Source: Lucifuga dentata
Lineage: Eukaryota; Chordata; Actinopteri; Ophidiiformes; Bythitidae
NCBI GenBank assembly: GCA_014773175.1
Contig: VXCM01002829.1
Span: 37,793-101,792 of the forward strand
DNA length: 64,000 nt
Direction of reading: 5' to 3'
The position numbers and the translations under genes were made by a program. This document shows positions 28,085 to 41,015 of the stretch, piece by piece. Position 1 is the stretch's first letter. Every line of letters begins with the position of its first letter. Below the pieces are notes generated by a model that did not search any database, had not been told where the DNA came from, and worked only from the letters and a program-made list of their open reading frames with translations.

Positions 28085-28539
28085 AACACACTTTTAAGGG
28101 CTGACATCATGAGAAAGTGTCTAAATTATGAATACTGCATCACCTTACATAGAAAAATGAAGTTAAAGTACATAAATACTTCAACTTAAGACCTGAAACA
28201 CATTGCTATCAAATATATAAGTTCTTGGGTTTGGATTCCCAGTGGGGTCGCATATCCTGAAAAATGCATACACATACATGCATACATACAATATTTAAGT
28301 GTTTTGTGTGAAAAGATCACTGAGCAATTTCATTCCTATGTAGGCTCAAAACTGACATTACAGGAGATGGAGCTGCAGAGGAGAGATGAGAAAAAATATC
28401 ACCCCATTATGTTAAAATGTATCATAAAACAAAACCCAGCAAGAACCCAGAGAGGCCAGTCCTCTATAAAAATATTTTATTTTTACATTTGATTTCAAAG
28501 GTTTAAAAATATTTAGTCTTTAATCTTATAAGTGCCAAC

Positions 28540-28874
28540 CTGTAAAAGACTGGCAACGTGTCCAATATGTTCCCTTCTTCTCATCCAATGAATGATGGGA
28601 TGAGCTCCAACCCCTCTAGACCATAATAAGCAGGTATAAAGAATGGAGGGAGGGAGGGAGGGAGGGATGGATAATGATGGATAGATGGATGGATGGATGG
28701 ATGATGGATGGATGCATAATGATGATAATGATGATGATGGATGGATGGATGGATGATGATGATGGTGGATGGATGCATGATGGATGGATGATGATGATGA
28801 TGATGATAATGATGATGATGGATGGATGGATGAATGGATGAGGGATGGATGGATGGATGGATGGATGGATGGAT
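28540..28874 (-). repeat. SINE-like fragment with expanded (GGAT)n/(GATGAT)n tail
   Basis: Positions 28540-28640 resemble a ubiquitous fish repeat ending in GACTGGCGACCTGTCC...GATGGGATGAGCTCC...GGTATAAAGAATGG. From 28644 to 28874 this runs into GGAG, GGAT and GATGAT units totalling about 230 bp. The tail seems to have grown from the 3' ATGG repeat of the element. Long frames such as HHHPSIHPS are artefacts of it. Confidence 0.75.
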
Positions 28875-29186
28875 GACTAAATAAGAATGTGTTGTGAGTT
28901 TTATATGAATGAGAGGATACCATAAAGCACTAGTTTTGAACAAAAAAATTGCTTTTAACCTACAGCATGAGGTGAAAATCTGGAGAGGTTGCTCTTTCCA
29001 GCCTAAAGGCATTTTATTTGTCTTTCTATAGATGGAGATATGGAAGCATTTCAGCATACTACCTGCAGGTAAAAGCTGAAAATGCAAGCAGCTGGGAATT
29101 TACAAACAGCTTCACAGACTGCTCATTGGCTTTGTACAAATGTTGAACCCTCATGATTTCTCCTTAATTCAATACCACAATCCTCA

Positions 29187-29224
29187 CCTGCAGGACATAC
29201 GTAAGCCAACGTATGTCCTGCAGG
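29187..29224 (+). repeat. Perfect 16-bp hairpin, 6-nt loop
   Basis: CCTGCAGGACATACGT, loop AAGCCA, then the exact inverse. Confidence 0.95.
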
Positions 29225-29858
29225 GAAGAACACTAACTAAGCTATTGATTGGATTGGAATCTAATAAGCAGTCAATGGCTTTTATTTTAATCAGATGCAG
29301 CTTCCACGCTACCCTGTAAATCTCTGAGCCGAAACATCAACAACTTCCAGTTCCTGGCAGTCTTGCAACATTTAGTCCGTCTTGCTGTTAAAGTCTTTGC
29401 AGTTGTCTCACGGCGTGAAATCAAATCACATGGATTTTCAGTCACTGTCGCAGAACACGAAAGGGTGCTTTTTAATATCTGTTCAGTAATGAAATTCCAG
29501 TGTGCCGGGAGTACATTGGATTCCACTACACTATATCAAAGCTTCGTGGTAGCAATGTAATTTTGTCAGTGCCAAAAAAAAAAAAAAAAAAAAAGCAGTA
29601 TCCACCTTCTCAGTAGTCATCATCTGTGCCCTGAGCATAAAATCTTATGATCTATAGCGTCACATTCACTGTATGAATCTGAAGCTCTTCTGTAAAATTT
29701 CAGCTCTCGGGGTGAAATGAATCAGACATCCTTTTTTGCATGATGTTCTGGTCTATATCTGGCAACCCAGCAAGACCAATCTCATTAGCAACCATTCTCC
29801 TCCTCCTGTCTGGGGCTGATTGCTGCCATAAGTGAAGCTGATGCAGGCTTCTGTTTGA

Positions 29859-29897
<39 letters not shown>

Positions 29898-31952
29898 GTA
29901 GCAGACATACACAGCAATAAATCAGTCATTGTGGAGACTAAAAGAGCTCTTGAAATATCAAATGCTACATTCTGATACCTAGTCACAGCAAGATCAAAGA
30001 TGCAGCAATGAAGTGGAAATTTCAAAGTAGTGGAGAAAACATATTGATTAAAAAGGCATTATTGGTGCTACAGCAGTGTGGGCCGCATCACACAGTGTAA
30101 ACATGAGCTCCTTTAACTTCCACAAAGTTTTTTTTTAAACTAAGGCCTGATGTGTACAAGCATACTTTCTTCCAAATTATACAGATATTACTCTTTCTTT
30201 TTGCTCAACGATGGGTAATTTTTCAGTGCCTTCAATGGAAAGAGCTATTATTTTAGTTGTGGCCAATGTGGCTAATTTAGGATATTTGAGGACCAGGCTC
30301 ACATCCAGGTTTTTAGAAATACTGAAGTTATGAGATGAAAAATTGTGGAAATATTTTGTAAAAACATGGGAGCAAATGATTGTCGTTGAATTCATATGAA
30401 TCAAGGCACGTGAGGGTCTTAAAATGTGTCTTAAAAAGATAATGTATGCTGGTGATGCATATGCTTGTCATGTTGGTTCTGGTTGGCGTGAAAGACCTTT
30501 AAAGTGCTTCTTGAAAGACACACACAGATCTTGTATTTTGAAGGGNAGCCAGTTCTTCTCCTGTTCACACTCCAGTATTACAGAGATTTTCCAGAGATTC
30601 CTGGGAGTCACGCAACCTACTCCACTTGGGACTTTTTGTCTCCATGTGAACAATGACAAACCTCTAAAACTTTCCCCATTCTATCTTTAGAACAGGAGCA
30701 GCGGTAGGTCAGGGATGCTGAGAATTGGAATGGGGAGGTGCTGGGATGGAGATAACACCTATCATCAGAGATTACATCATGTGCTCCATTGTTGTCTTTT
30801 CCTTTTTTGACATCTTACCTGCAGAATTTGTGCTTTTGGTGGAGTCTAAGGAAGACAATGTTGTCAGTTGTCACAGAGTCAGCAATCTTCCTCCTGATTT
30901 TATTGGCAATTTGTCTTTTATGTAGGGCAACGTAAGTTCAGAATTTCCACTTGACAAAACAATTTAACCCGTGAGATGGAATCTTTAACGTTAATGAGAC
31001 TTCGATGAAATCTGTCGCTATTCATTATCTACAAATGATGGGCAACCATGTTTGTGGTGACCCCCTGACCTTTCCTTCTGTGACACCATCAGGACAAAAT
31101 GTTCATGCGCAAAAGAAATATGAAAATCTAATGTCCAGATTACTATGAAATTAAGCGAGCATATTCAAACTCCACAGAAAATGAACCCTTTCTGTTGGAC
31201 ACTTTATGATCTTTCATGTAGTGCTAATTCTCAAGGCCAAAATGTCATCTTACTATTAATAGTAATAGTAGTCATTTAGCAATATCTAATTGGCAGAATG
31301 GCATCTAATACTGTGTAATACAGAGGACGATCCATTTTGATTTGAATGATCTGATGTGATCTGATGATTTAATTGCTTACCACATTTACATGCCTGAGGG
31401 TCAGTATAAGACCTCCAACTCCAGCCTCAGAAATTACCAGGAGCTGAATCAATAGTCTCTTTTCCACTGTAGGGCCTAACAGTTCTGAGCATGGAGGAAT
31501 GATTCCAGTGGTGTTTCCACCTGGAAAAGGTTTGGTGCGGAACGCTTACAAACCATGCCCAGCACGATTTTCTCAGCACGGATAGACAACCGTGCTCAGT
31601 GCAGCAGAACTGTTTGGGTAGGTGGGCGTAATGACGGAGGAGTTTACATCATTGGTTTACATCAGTATTGTGGCTCTACATCTGATAGCCAAGTCACTGA
31701 CAGCACAGGAGATTCATCGAACCTCCAAACAATGCAGAGAAAAAATAAAAAAGCTCAAACACACGTACAGGATCCAGAAGGATGATAACAGCAACGAGGA
31801 AAACAAACAGATTCTATGAACATTTGGACAGCATTTTAGGATCCCGTCCTTCCATGCAGATCGACGGTGCACTAGATCTGTCCTTCTCCGCACCCTCCAC
31901 GGCTACATAGATTACATACATACATACATTGGAAACAATGGTGAATGATTAC

Positions 31953-32075
31953 GGTAAGTTGTGGCAACTAGTTCCATACATGCTTTCATACATATAAAAT
32001 AGTAGGCTAATCANGGTAAGTTGTGGCAACTAGTTCCATACATGCTTTCATACATATAAAATAGTAGGCTAATCA
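31953..32075 (+). other. Assembly duplication: 61 bp, N, same 61 bp
   Basis: Identical blocks around the N at 32014. Confidence 0.85.
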
Positions 32076-32090
32076 AAGGACAAGTATTTT

Positions 32091-32155
32091 TTAAGTTAAG
32101 CCTTTTGAGGCTTAACTTAATTAGGCGTAATGTTGTTGATACGAAGTATCAACAA
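32091..32155 (+). repeat. Two adjacent perfect hairpins
   Basis: TTAAGTTAAGCC with loop TTTTGA (32091-32120) and TTGTTGATAC with loop GAA (32133-32155). They sit 12 nt apart, just outside the hAT element at 32194. Confidence 0.93.
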
Positions 32156-32193
32156 AAATTTCAGCATCGTTGCAGTAATCTCATCTCCTAGCA

Positions 32194-32559
32194 CAGGAAT
32201 GGACATCTTTGATGAGGATGGGAACCAATAAAATGTCACTGTCACAGTCAAAGGGCCACACATTAAATAAAACAAAAAATAAAGGAGATTTTGTGGGACA
32301 TGACTCCCCACCCCCCACACCCCCACCGGACCTGACCAGATCTTATTCTCTAATTGAAAGCCTTTCTACCATGGAATGGATGGTAGTAAATACAGCATCA
32401 GTAATGATTGAGCGCCCTCTGCTGATGGGTGGTGGTAATAACAAAGGAAACACTTTTTTTTATAATTTTCATTTTATTAATTGAGAAGTCATCTGAGGGC
32501 CTGATAGACCAAAGGTGAGGGCCGTATCTGGCCCGCGGGCTGCCAGTTGCCCAACCCTG
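32194..32559 (+). mobile_element. Non-autonomous hAT element with perfect 8-bp TSD
   Basis: The left end CAGGAATGGACATC mirrors the right end GTTGCCCAACCCTG. TCCTAGCA occurs at 32186-32193 and 32560-32567, an exact 8-bp target duplication. Near the right end is GGCCGTATCTGGCCCGCGGG, typical of the vertebrate CAGGGGTGGGCAACT hAT families. 366 bp, no coding capacity. A related left end lies at 54278. Confidence 0.92.
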
Positions 32560-35212
32560 TCCTAGCAGCTGCTTATCCAAACATGCATCACTTGCTGTCT
32601 GGTTTTAGTAGCGCCACAGAAACAGCAATGGTAATCGTTGCCATGAGTCCGGAGCAGCATGGAATGGCATGAAGCGGCCCTGGCATTTGGCCTGACAGTG
32701 GAAAAGTGCCTCCGACAAGTCTCAACAAAAAGTGAAAGTATAAGTTTAACAAAAACAGGATGTACATTATTGCAGGGTGTAGTGGAATTACTGGAATTAG
32801 ACTGTACGTAATAAAAATGTGAACTCTGTGTAAGTTGCAGTAGGCATGTGACATACAAGTATATTCAAACAATTCAAGTTACAGGGAGAGAAAGATCTAA
32901 AGTCATTGATGATACGGTATGTGTTGTTGACCTCAATAGATACTGGAGGTGCAAATTAAACCCAAGTGTAAATGAATATGAAAATCATATCTAAAGACAT
33001 TCTGGATATGACATGCATGTTAAAGGAGAGATTCACCTGTTTTTCAGCCGAGGCTTTATTAAAATGTTTCTGTACCACTCCACTGTAGTTTCTATCTAGC
33101 CTATTTTTTAAAAATAGCAGATGCTACTAAACCTTGTTCAATTAGTTTTAACTGAATTAATTTTGTGCAACTTCACATGTCTGGCAGGGATAAAGCTGTT
33201 AAAGAAACTGAATGATTTTTGGAGGGCTAAAACAAAACTGTTACACAGAACTGTTTAAACCACAGTTGTTATTTTCTGGGTGCTAATTTCTGGGTCCTCA
33301 CTATTAGCGAGGTGGTCAAAATGAGAAACAAAATTTCAGTTAGGTCTAGGTTGACAAACAGTGGATGCCAGGCTTGAATAGAGCCCAAAAGAATTGGTGT
33401 TTTTTTGTTATTCTAAATGATTCAGGATGGAACAGGGGAATTCAGATGCCTTGTGCCTCTAAGGCCACTTTATTATGACTGACATGTTTTGACTCGTGTC
33501 CAAGTAAATTATTCCAAATATTCCAGTTCTGTTTATAATCCACAGGAAAGTCCGGCCGGTTGAACAAATGAACAAAATTTTATTTGAAAATGTACAAAAA
33601 AGAGAAAAACATGTATAAATGAGTAAATGACAATCCACAAGCTTTTATCAGATATCGGTTCCTTTACCAACTCAATCATTGAAAATCCATATTACAGGCC
33701 GAAAGCTTGTACGTCCAAACCTCGATCTCCTTTTTCTCGTCTGCACATGTGCATCTCTATGGCACTGTTACGTATCACAAAAAGGTGAAACAATAAGGGA
33801 AATACTACTGTTGATGATCAATATCACTATAATTTAGTACATATAAAGGATTTGTGATGCATTTCACTGCTTAAACAATATCCAAAACTTAAAAAAAAGA
33901 AAAAAAAAAAGAAAAAATATGACTTTATATTAAGGTAGGCAACTTTCTAAAATAAATAATTCCCAAAATTATCTTACATCTTGTGCACCGTTTACGCTTG
34001 GAACGCTACAAGTGAGATTCTAACATATATTGAATCCACACGGCCAGCTCAGGCTGTGGGCAGAGTCTGTCAGCCTGCTTGAGACTTTGAACTGTGAAGG
34101 ACAAACGAGGTCCAGACCTGATCGATATTAACATCACCACTCTCTGAATAATAACAGTCATTGACAACTGACACCATTTGACCTACTGAGAACATAAAGG
34201 GAAAGAGACAGTCATCGAGCAGTCTGCTAGAGATTAGTCAAGAGATGAGAGCTCTAATTTACTGCGTCCACCCTCCCTAATTCCTGTCTTCCTCTTTATA
34301 CAGTTAGAAATTTGGTGAAATGTCAATAACCAAACATGTCACCAACAGGGCTCAGCTGGAGCACGAAGGCTTGTGTTTTTGCTTTGCTTAGCAGATGCAA
34401 GCTTTCCTTGGTTGCTCAATTTGTTTGGATAAGACGGAGGACAATTATGTTGTTACAGAACATGGAATTAACAGCAGGAAAATAGTGGAGCTCAAACTGC
34501 AATAATGGCCCTGCAGAGCTGTAGATGTGTACTGAATTAATGAGTCTAAAAGAAGTTTACTTGAGTGGATAATTTACACTGGGTTCATCTAATGCTCAGG
34601 CAATAAAGGAGCTCTCATCTCTCTACCGGTCAACTCAGCGCCGAGGTTGATTTTATTTATTTATATGAATATATGCATAAAACTAAATAGGAAAAACATG
34701 GCAAACTTTGGCAAATTAAAGTAACTAGTCACACATACATAAATACACATTAAGTATCCCTGGAGTCTGGATTGTGAGCACTAAAACTGGATAAGAAGAA
34801 CAAGGATTTCTCAAACTAGTTATCATAGCAATAGTCTCCATTGGAAGGATCAATAGCTCAAGACATAACAAGCTACATCAAATGGAGAAGGGAGAGAGGA
34901 CTAGTTAGAGGTCCAGACTTGGTTCCTCATTCTGTTTCTCTACACAAACATGACAAACCTCTAACTCCACATGTATTCTAAAGCTACAACAACTAATTTA
35001 GACTGATATGAGGATAGGAAACCCTCCAAAGTAACACAACAGACAAACTGGGCGACCACCCACCCTAATTCCTCTCTTCCTCGGTGGCTCATGGCAAGAA
35101 CAGTATGGGTTCATATCTGACTGGAGCATTTTGTGTTGATTTTGCATGTTTCCACCTAAAAGTCTTAATAGTCCATTGGTGTAATGAGTTTGTTTGTGTG
35201 TGTATTAGAGCT

Positions 35213-35330
35213 GTGATAGACTAGCGACCTGTTCACCTCATACCCTGCCTCTCGCCCAATGAACACTGGAATAGGCTCCAGCTCCTCAAAACCCTGCACA
35301 GGTTCAAGAGTTCAGGTATAAAGAATGGAT
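35213..35330 (+). repeat. SINE-like interspersed fragment
   Basis: GATAGACTAGCGACCTGTTC, then CTGCCTCTCGCCCAATGA, GGAATAGGCTCCAGCTCC and GGTATAAAGAATGGAT match the same ubiquitous fish repeat as 28540 and 46925. Confidence 0.7.
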
Positions 35331-36097
35331 TGACACACAATCCTGACATACCATCATATCATCACATTGTTTGGGTGCTGTTTTTTAGAAACAATAGCAT
35401 TATTACACATCCAGTGCACTGACAGCAACATTATAAACCTGCTGGAGTTGTGATTCTGGCCATCTGACAAATGTACGTATGTCCTTTTTGCTGTGTTCTG
35501 GGCTCCACTAACTCCTGAAAAATATCAGAGACTGTAGCTTGTTAGATCTTTGATTTTATTGACCATGCACTCAGGAATTTACTTTCTCCCCATCATTTTA
35601 GACTAGACAGGAAACAACTGCCTTTGGTTGTATATTAGGGTTTGGAGAGAACTGATAACAGTATATTTATCGGCCAGAAAACCAAAACTTTGAGCTAAAT
35701 GAGGCTAAAACTTGCACTGAGCTACAGAGTTCACTGCTAATCCTGGTGGATTTGACACTACAAATTACCCTCACTTTATATAGAGTCAATTCATTCCAAG
35801 TTCATATAAAAAAAATATCAGCTATTGTAGGTTAAATTGTGACTTTTACTTATGAAGCTCAAGTTGCAATACACTGGGTAAAGAATAAAGTACACAATGT
35901 TCTGTATGCATTGTGGTAATACTTCAGAACATTGATCTCAGCCTCTCTTATCTCCTTCTGTTTCTCTCCTCTCTGTTGTGCCCTACACCTCCCTCTGTGA
36001 TTCTGTCAGTTATTCCACAGTGAGAGAGCCCACACAGGGCTGGGGAGGGTGAACAAACATGGTGTCTGTCCACTGAGTCGAGACGAGAAGACAAGGT

Positions 36098-36146
36098 GAG
36101 GAGGAGGAGGAAGAGGAGGAGGAGGAGGAGGAGGAGGAGGAGGAGG
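36098..36146 (+). repeat. (GGA)n trinucleotide repeat
   Basis: Purine-only (GAG)n tract of about 49 bp. Confidence 0.93.
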
Positions 36147-36895
36147 CGGTGAGCGCTTCAGCAGCATCCTCCTGTTAGATCTAATGAGACAGAAGGGAAG
36201 AAAAACTGGAGGAGGAATGCTGTTTTGCTCAGCACTCCAACAAAACTCCTCACACCCTCTGCTGTGCTGAAGCTGAGTTGGACACAGCAGGAAACGTTCT
36301 CCGTGCCAGAATTTGCTCCGTTACAAAGCTGTTTAGGGACAGGAAGGACCACAAAAAAAAAAAAAAAAAAAANAAAAAAAAAAAAAAAAAAAGTCAATTT
36401 CCATCCCTTTTAGAGGATGGGAATTCAGCTCAGGAGAACACAAGAGGAGCCAGTATGTCCATTACATGAGCAATTCAACCAAGTGGAGCCTGTTTAGTGG
36501 TGCAGCTGCAGCCTTTGGAGTTGAACTCAAAGGGAATGAGGAGAGGAATTCATACAGGCTGGATGGACTCAGAACAATGAATATTCACACTGTTTTCATT
36601 TTTCATCTCAGGATGAATTTAAAAGGTCTTTTGGAGCAGATAACTGTTACAGACACCAATACAACTCAACAAGTACAGGCAGCGAAACTGAAAAAAAGCC
36701 CCCACACTACATTTAGTGGATCCTGAATGTCTACAATGATTTGCATGATAATTCTGAATCTATCAGTAGCAGTAAGAGGTCCATCTTTTCTTTGATTGCA
36801 AGAAAGACAGCAATGCTTTATTTCTACTTTGAATACTATTTTGACTTTCTACTTTTCCTTCACTAATTTTTGGAGGGAAACACTGAACTTTTGTT

Positions 36896-36928
36896 GTACT
36901 ACATTTATCTGACAGATAAATGTAGTAC
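36896..36928 (+). repeat. Perfect 16-bp inverted repeat with 1-nt centre
   Basis: GTACTACATTTATCTG, A, then the exact inverse. Essentially a 33-bp palindrome. Confidence 0.95.
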
Positions 36929-36976
36929 TAGTTACTTTCAGATTCACATTATTAGAGCCCAAATTGTCACTAATAC

Positions 36977-37757
36977 CATATATACTCGAGTATAAGCTGA
37001 ATTTTTATTACCAAATTTCACAAAGCAAATTGCGGGGTTGGCTTATACACAAGAAATTCAAATTTGTTCTCAGAGAAGGAAATTTCCAGGAGTGGAAATA
37101 CTACCATTACCACAACCCATGGCAAATAGTTTAAATCATACCTTAGAATGAGATATTTCCTGACTAAACATCTTATCCAGCACATTTTGCAGCAGCCATT
37201 TATGGCAGCCAGTAAGCGCTGTTACGATTGGTCAAAGATAAAAGAATGGGCCAATCAGAGGCAACCTTATAAAAGTGCTGTTTCATATAATGATACAGTA
37301 CTGTTGTTTGGTAGTCTCATTCAACGTCATGTTTTGTGCTTTGTTAGCAAGAAGCTTGAGATAAAATACAACACACAATGGAAGCTACACAGACTCAGAA
37401 GAGGAAAAGAGCATCTTATGAGGCTGATTTCAAGACACGTTACACAGAGCAGGACTGGAATGAACTGTTTGGTGATTCAGACAAGGAAGAGGAGTCTGGA
37501 AAAGTTAATGCTAATATCAGCTAATATCAGTTACAGTAATCAGCTGTTTACCGGTACCAGTACGTGGATTATTTTCAGAAAATCACAGGAATACTATGAC
37601 AATACCCAGAAAAACAGGTAATTTGCTAAACAAATAAATTGATGGAACAACATCAGGGGGTCGGCTTATATATGGGTTTCTTTAAAAATCTAAATTTGCT
37701 GGTCAAAATCAGCGGGTCAGCTTATACACGAGATCGGCTTATACTCAAGTATATATG
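36977..37757 (+). mobile_element. Pogo-like TIR element with residual frame
   Basis: The ends TATACTCGAGTATAAGC and GGCTTATACTCAAGTATA enclose about 780 bp flanked by TA-rich sequence. The interior holds a short frame at 37378-37524 and shares several blocks with 20166-20704. TIR, TA flanks and the N-terminal motif of the frame point to a pogo-like (Tc1/mariner) origin, by inference. Confidence 0.72.
37378..37524 (+). pseudogene. Residual pogo-like transposase frame (48 codons)
   Basis: The frame starts MEATQTQKRKRASYEADFKT and continues YTEQDWNELFGDSDKEEESG before a stop. A basic stretch followed by SYEADFK resembles the start of pogo/CENP-B-type DNA-binding domains, and the acidic GDSDKEEE resembles the acidic tail of such transposases. 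The whole catalytic region between would be missing. I infer an internal deletion that kept both ends in frame. Function is unlikely. Confidence 0.5.
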
Positions 37758-38546
37758 ATACCTTTACTTCTTCTTTTCCTTCCTTTTGTGTGTCCTTTTT
37801 CCTCCTTTTCTTCCTTTTATCTCCTTTTCCATTCCTCTCTTTCTTTTTTCATTCCTTCTGTCTGTCTGCCTGTCTGTCTGCTATTAATTAAATTGGTTGC
37901 TGTACAACCAGAAGAGATGGGCCAAACACAAAATGCCACCAAAAGCCAACTACTATCAGCATTTGGAGCTAAAAGCTCAAGCAGAGAAACAGTCAGGATG
38001 AAAAATGCAGTAAATATTCACTTGACAGTTCTGACATTTAAAGCTAAACAGAGGGGGGGGTTAGGGTTAGGGGGATGGGGTTTCACATTCATATCCTGAT
38101 CGGTTCTTCCTTAAACCATGCCTAAACTCAAAATATGGAAGCCTATTTACCAAACTAATAAAGTTTTACATTTGTGTGCAGGGTAAGGTCAAAGGTGACA
38201 AGCACATAAACATCCTGACAAGTGATGTGTCAGTTTTATTTCCTTTAGACACAACACATTCAACATGATGAATGGCGATACTCTTTAGTGCCACTGAGGA
38301 TCCAAAGCTCTCTGTTATTTACCCAGATCTCGATAAGCGGCGTCCGGGTTGAAAGCTGTACTTCGCCCTGCTGGAGGGACATGAACCAGCCTCTAAAAGC
38401 TATTTAAAATAGCTACATCCTGTACAATTTAACAAAATTTATTATATTATTTTGTTTTCTGAGACATTCTTGCAGCTGACTTACTTTGTCTATTAGCCAA
38501 TTAAATTTAGTCTGTGTGCTGATATCTGCTGACAGTTAGTTTTGTA

Positions 38547-38574
38547 ATTTTCAGTGTTGCTTGACACTGAAAAT
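38547..38574 (+). repeat. 11-bp hairpin, 6-nt loop
   Basis: ATTTTCAGTGT, TGCTTG, then the exact inverse. Confidence 0.9.
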
Positions 38575-39952
38575 ACAGTTATAATTGGTATTTAGAATGG
38601 AATTTAGCCTTTGTGTAAGCTAACCTGTCATTCTGTAAAATGTATGCAGTCTTTTAGGATCAAGTAAAAAATTTAAATCTTTCAAGAATCAAGAATTTGT
38701 TTGCTGTTTTTTACTTGAAATTTTCTATTGAAAAATGTAAAGCTTTTTTCTTGAATTTGTTCTCGCTCGTGTGTGGTTTTTGGTTTTTCTTTAATTCTAA
38801 AATTAAAAAAGCATTAGAAAGAAATTAATGGAAAATCAAAACTTTCTATATTTAAATATGGAAAAATGCTCTGTATCCCAGATATAATAACACTGTGTGG
38901 AAATGATTAAAGTGCAGAATCTGAACTTATTTCTACATATTTACACAGGTGATTAATCAAAAAAAAAAAAAAAAAAAAAAAATGTGACAAGCTGCTATTA
39001 ATTCACCTGAGAAGGATAAATTACAGCAGTTTGCCAGAAAATAACCCATGGCGTGTAAATATCTGTGGACTGAAAGGAAACCTGCCAGTCTGCTCATCAG
39101 CTGTGCTGTCATGCACTTCCTCTGCTTAACAGGAAATGACAAGCATCACTTTCAGCCATGCATGAGTGGAAGCCTGGCAGACAAGACAAGACACACACAT
39201 TTGTGCATCTGTACGTGTGTGTATGTGTGTGTGTTTGTGAATGAGAAAGAGAGAGAGAGAGAGAGAGATAACTGTTTTGTGTTTGGCTTTCAGTGTGTCT
39301 CCATACGTACACGTGCTTGTATGTATTCCGTTTCGCGTTAGCGTGCACGTGCGCTTCAATTAATCCAATAAACCCTTGATGAATGTGTGGCTGCTGAAAC
39401 CAAACGCTGAGCCAAATTAAGACAAAACCTCCATGTTACAAGCCGCTACGTTCTGTATGTGAAGCCGTGCATCACTTCTGGAGCAGACAATATAAAATGT
39501 GACTGTCCTGCCAAGAAACTGCCAGATATATGTCATTGTGATAATTGATCACAACCAATGCATGTGAAGCAGCCATCTTAGACGAGAGACGTAAATAAAC
39601 ATGAAGGCTGGCTCGGGTTGTTACATCCACACAGGTCTACGCTGGGTCACCTTAGTTTGCTGTATTATTTTAAAATTCATGAGCTGGGAATTGTCTGCAC
39701 ATTTGTCTGAGCTGTGATTAGTCAATTTGTCAAGTTAGTTGGCAAAACAAGCTAATCGCGAATATATATTAATGAGCTTTGGCAGCATATCAATTCATTG
39801 TGGAGTTTACATGCAAATAAGGTTTTAAATCTGTAGTAATATGTTTGAGATTTAGGCCACTTTTACGTATAGATGCATTGTGGTCAGATGGATTGCATTG
39901 TGGTCAGTTTGCAGGTGTAAATGCAATCCGTAAAGCCATCTCCCCACATTTA

Positions 39953-40762
39953 GGCTGGATTTACATTACAAGTCTTGATGCTCTATTCTGATCTTTTGCC
40001 TATATTTGATTTTTCTGTTCAGCGTATTTACATTTTCTTTTTTGAGCGGCTCATATCTGATACCTGTATTTACACGCTGTGACCTGTAACAGCCCGGATG
40101 CAGCTGCGCATGCACACATTTCTGAGACGGATGTTAAAAAAAATGCTTCAATGGATGAGAAAACTATTTAAAAATCTGATCAACAGGTTAGCAACTTTAA
40201 CATGCAGAGAGAAACATCTGATATGTTGTGTGAGCGTTTATCTCTCCTATCGGGACACGNACTTTAACATGCAGAGAGAAACATCTGATATGTTGTGTGA
40301 GCGTTTATCTCTCCTATCGGGACACGTATTTTTGTTGGTTAATCATGGAGGAGAAGCAGGAGTTTTGCTGCTGCAATGGGAGCCTGTTATCACACACAAA
40401 CATGTCTATTTGACATAAACACACATCAGCATGTCTGATGTATATAGTATGTCCTCCTTTTATAAGAGTGTCATCATATTGATCGCTTACATCATCCATA
40501 TGCAGATAAGACAGAACATGACGTCAGAGTCGGAATGGGAAGGAAATTCTGATCTGTGTATTTAGAAAGCAGTCGAATTGGCGGATATCCGATACGTATC
40601 TGATTTATTTCCACATGTGCAAGTGGCCCAAATTGGATCTGAGCATATCCGATTCATGTGGCTTTTTACCATTAACATGTTCAGGAAGCGTATCCGATAC
40701 GTGTTGCATGTGAGCAAAAAATCAGAATCAGGACGCATGTGTGTGGTGGTGTAAATCCAGCC
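39953..40762 (+). mobile_element. Harbinger-like non-autonomous element (TTA TSD)
   Basis: The ends are GGCTGGATTTACA and TGTAAATCCAGCC, exact inverse of each other over 13 bp, flanked by TTA on both sides (39950-39952 and 40763-40765). A 3-bp TWA duplication and G-rich ends are characteristic of PIF/Harbinger. Subterminal GTATCCGATACG-type words recur. It is 810 bp as assembled, but a 66-bp block is doubled around the N at 40260, so the true length is near 743. Confidence 0.82.
40194..40326 (+). other. Assembly duplication: 66 bp, N, same 66 bp
   Basis: Identical blocks around the N at 40260, inside the Harbinger-like element. Confidence 0.85.
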
Positions 40763-40971
40763 TTAGTCGCTGTCATGAATAAAGTTATTTTGAATGGGAG
40801 TTATGACTTGCCATAAATTGTTACCTGCTGTCAAACTGACAGCAACAGCCCATGCAAAAAAACAAAAAGGTTATTAGTTATTTCAAAAAATGATAAAGCT
40901 CATCCACGGAGCAAGAACAAAACACTGGGTTTAGCAGTGTAACGACCTGTCTACTGAGATCCAACCATCAA

Positions 40972-41004
40972 CTCTGTATCCAGATATGTTATCTGGATAC
41001 AGAG
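40972..41004 (+). repeat. Perfect 15-bp hairpin, 3-nt loop
   Basis: CTCTGTATCCAGATA, TGT, then the exact inverse; it ends ten bases before the MITE's TA flank at 41014. Confidence 0.95.
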
Positions 41005-41015
41005 ATGGAATTGTA

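Noticed and set aside
28581..29087. 168-codon frame rich in HPSIHPS and HHHH
   Set aside because: Translation of the tetranucleotide/trinucleotide array only.
38052..38080. TTAGGGTTAGGG as an interstitial telomere
   Set aside because: Only two units in a G-rich run; too short to support.
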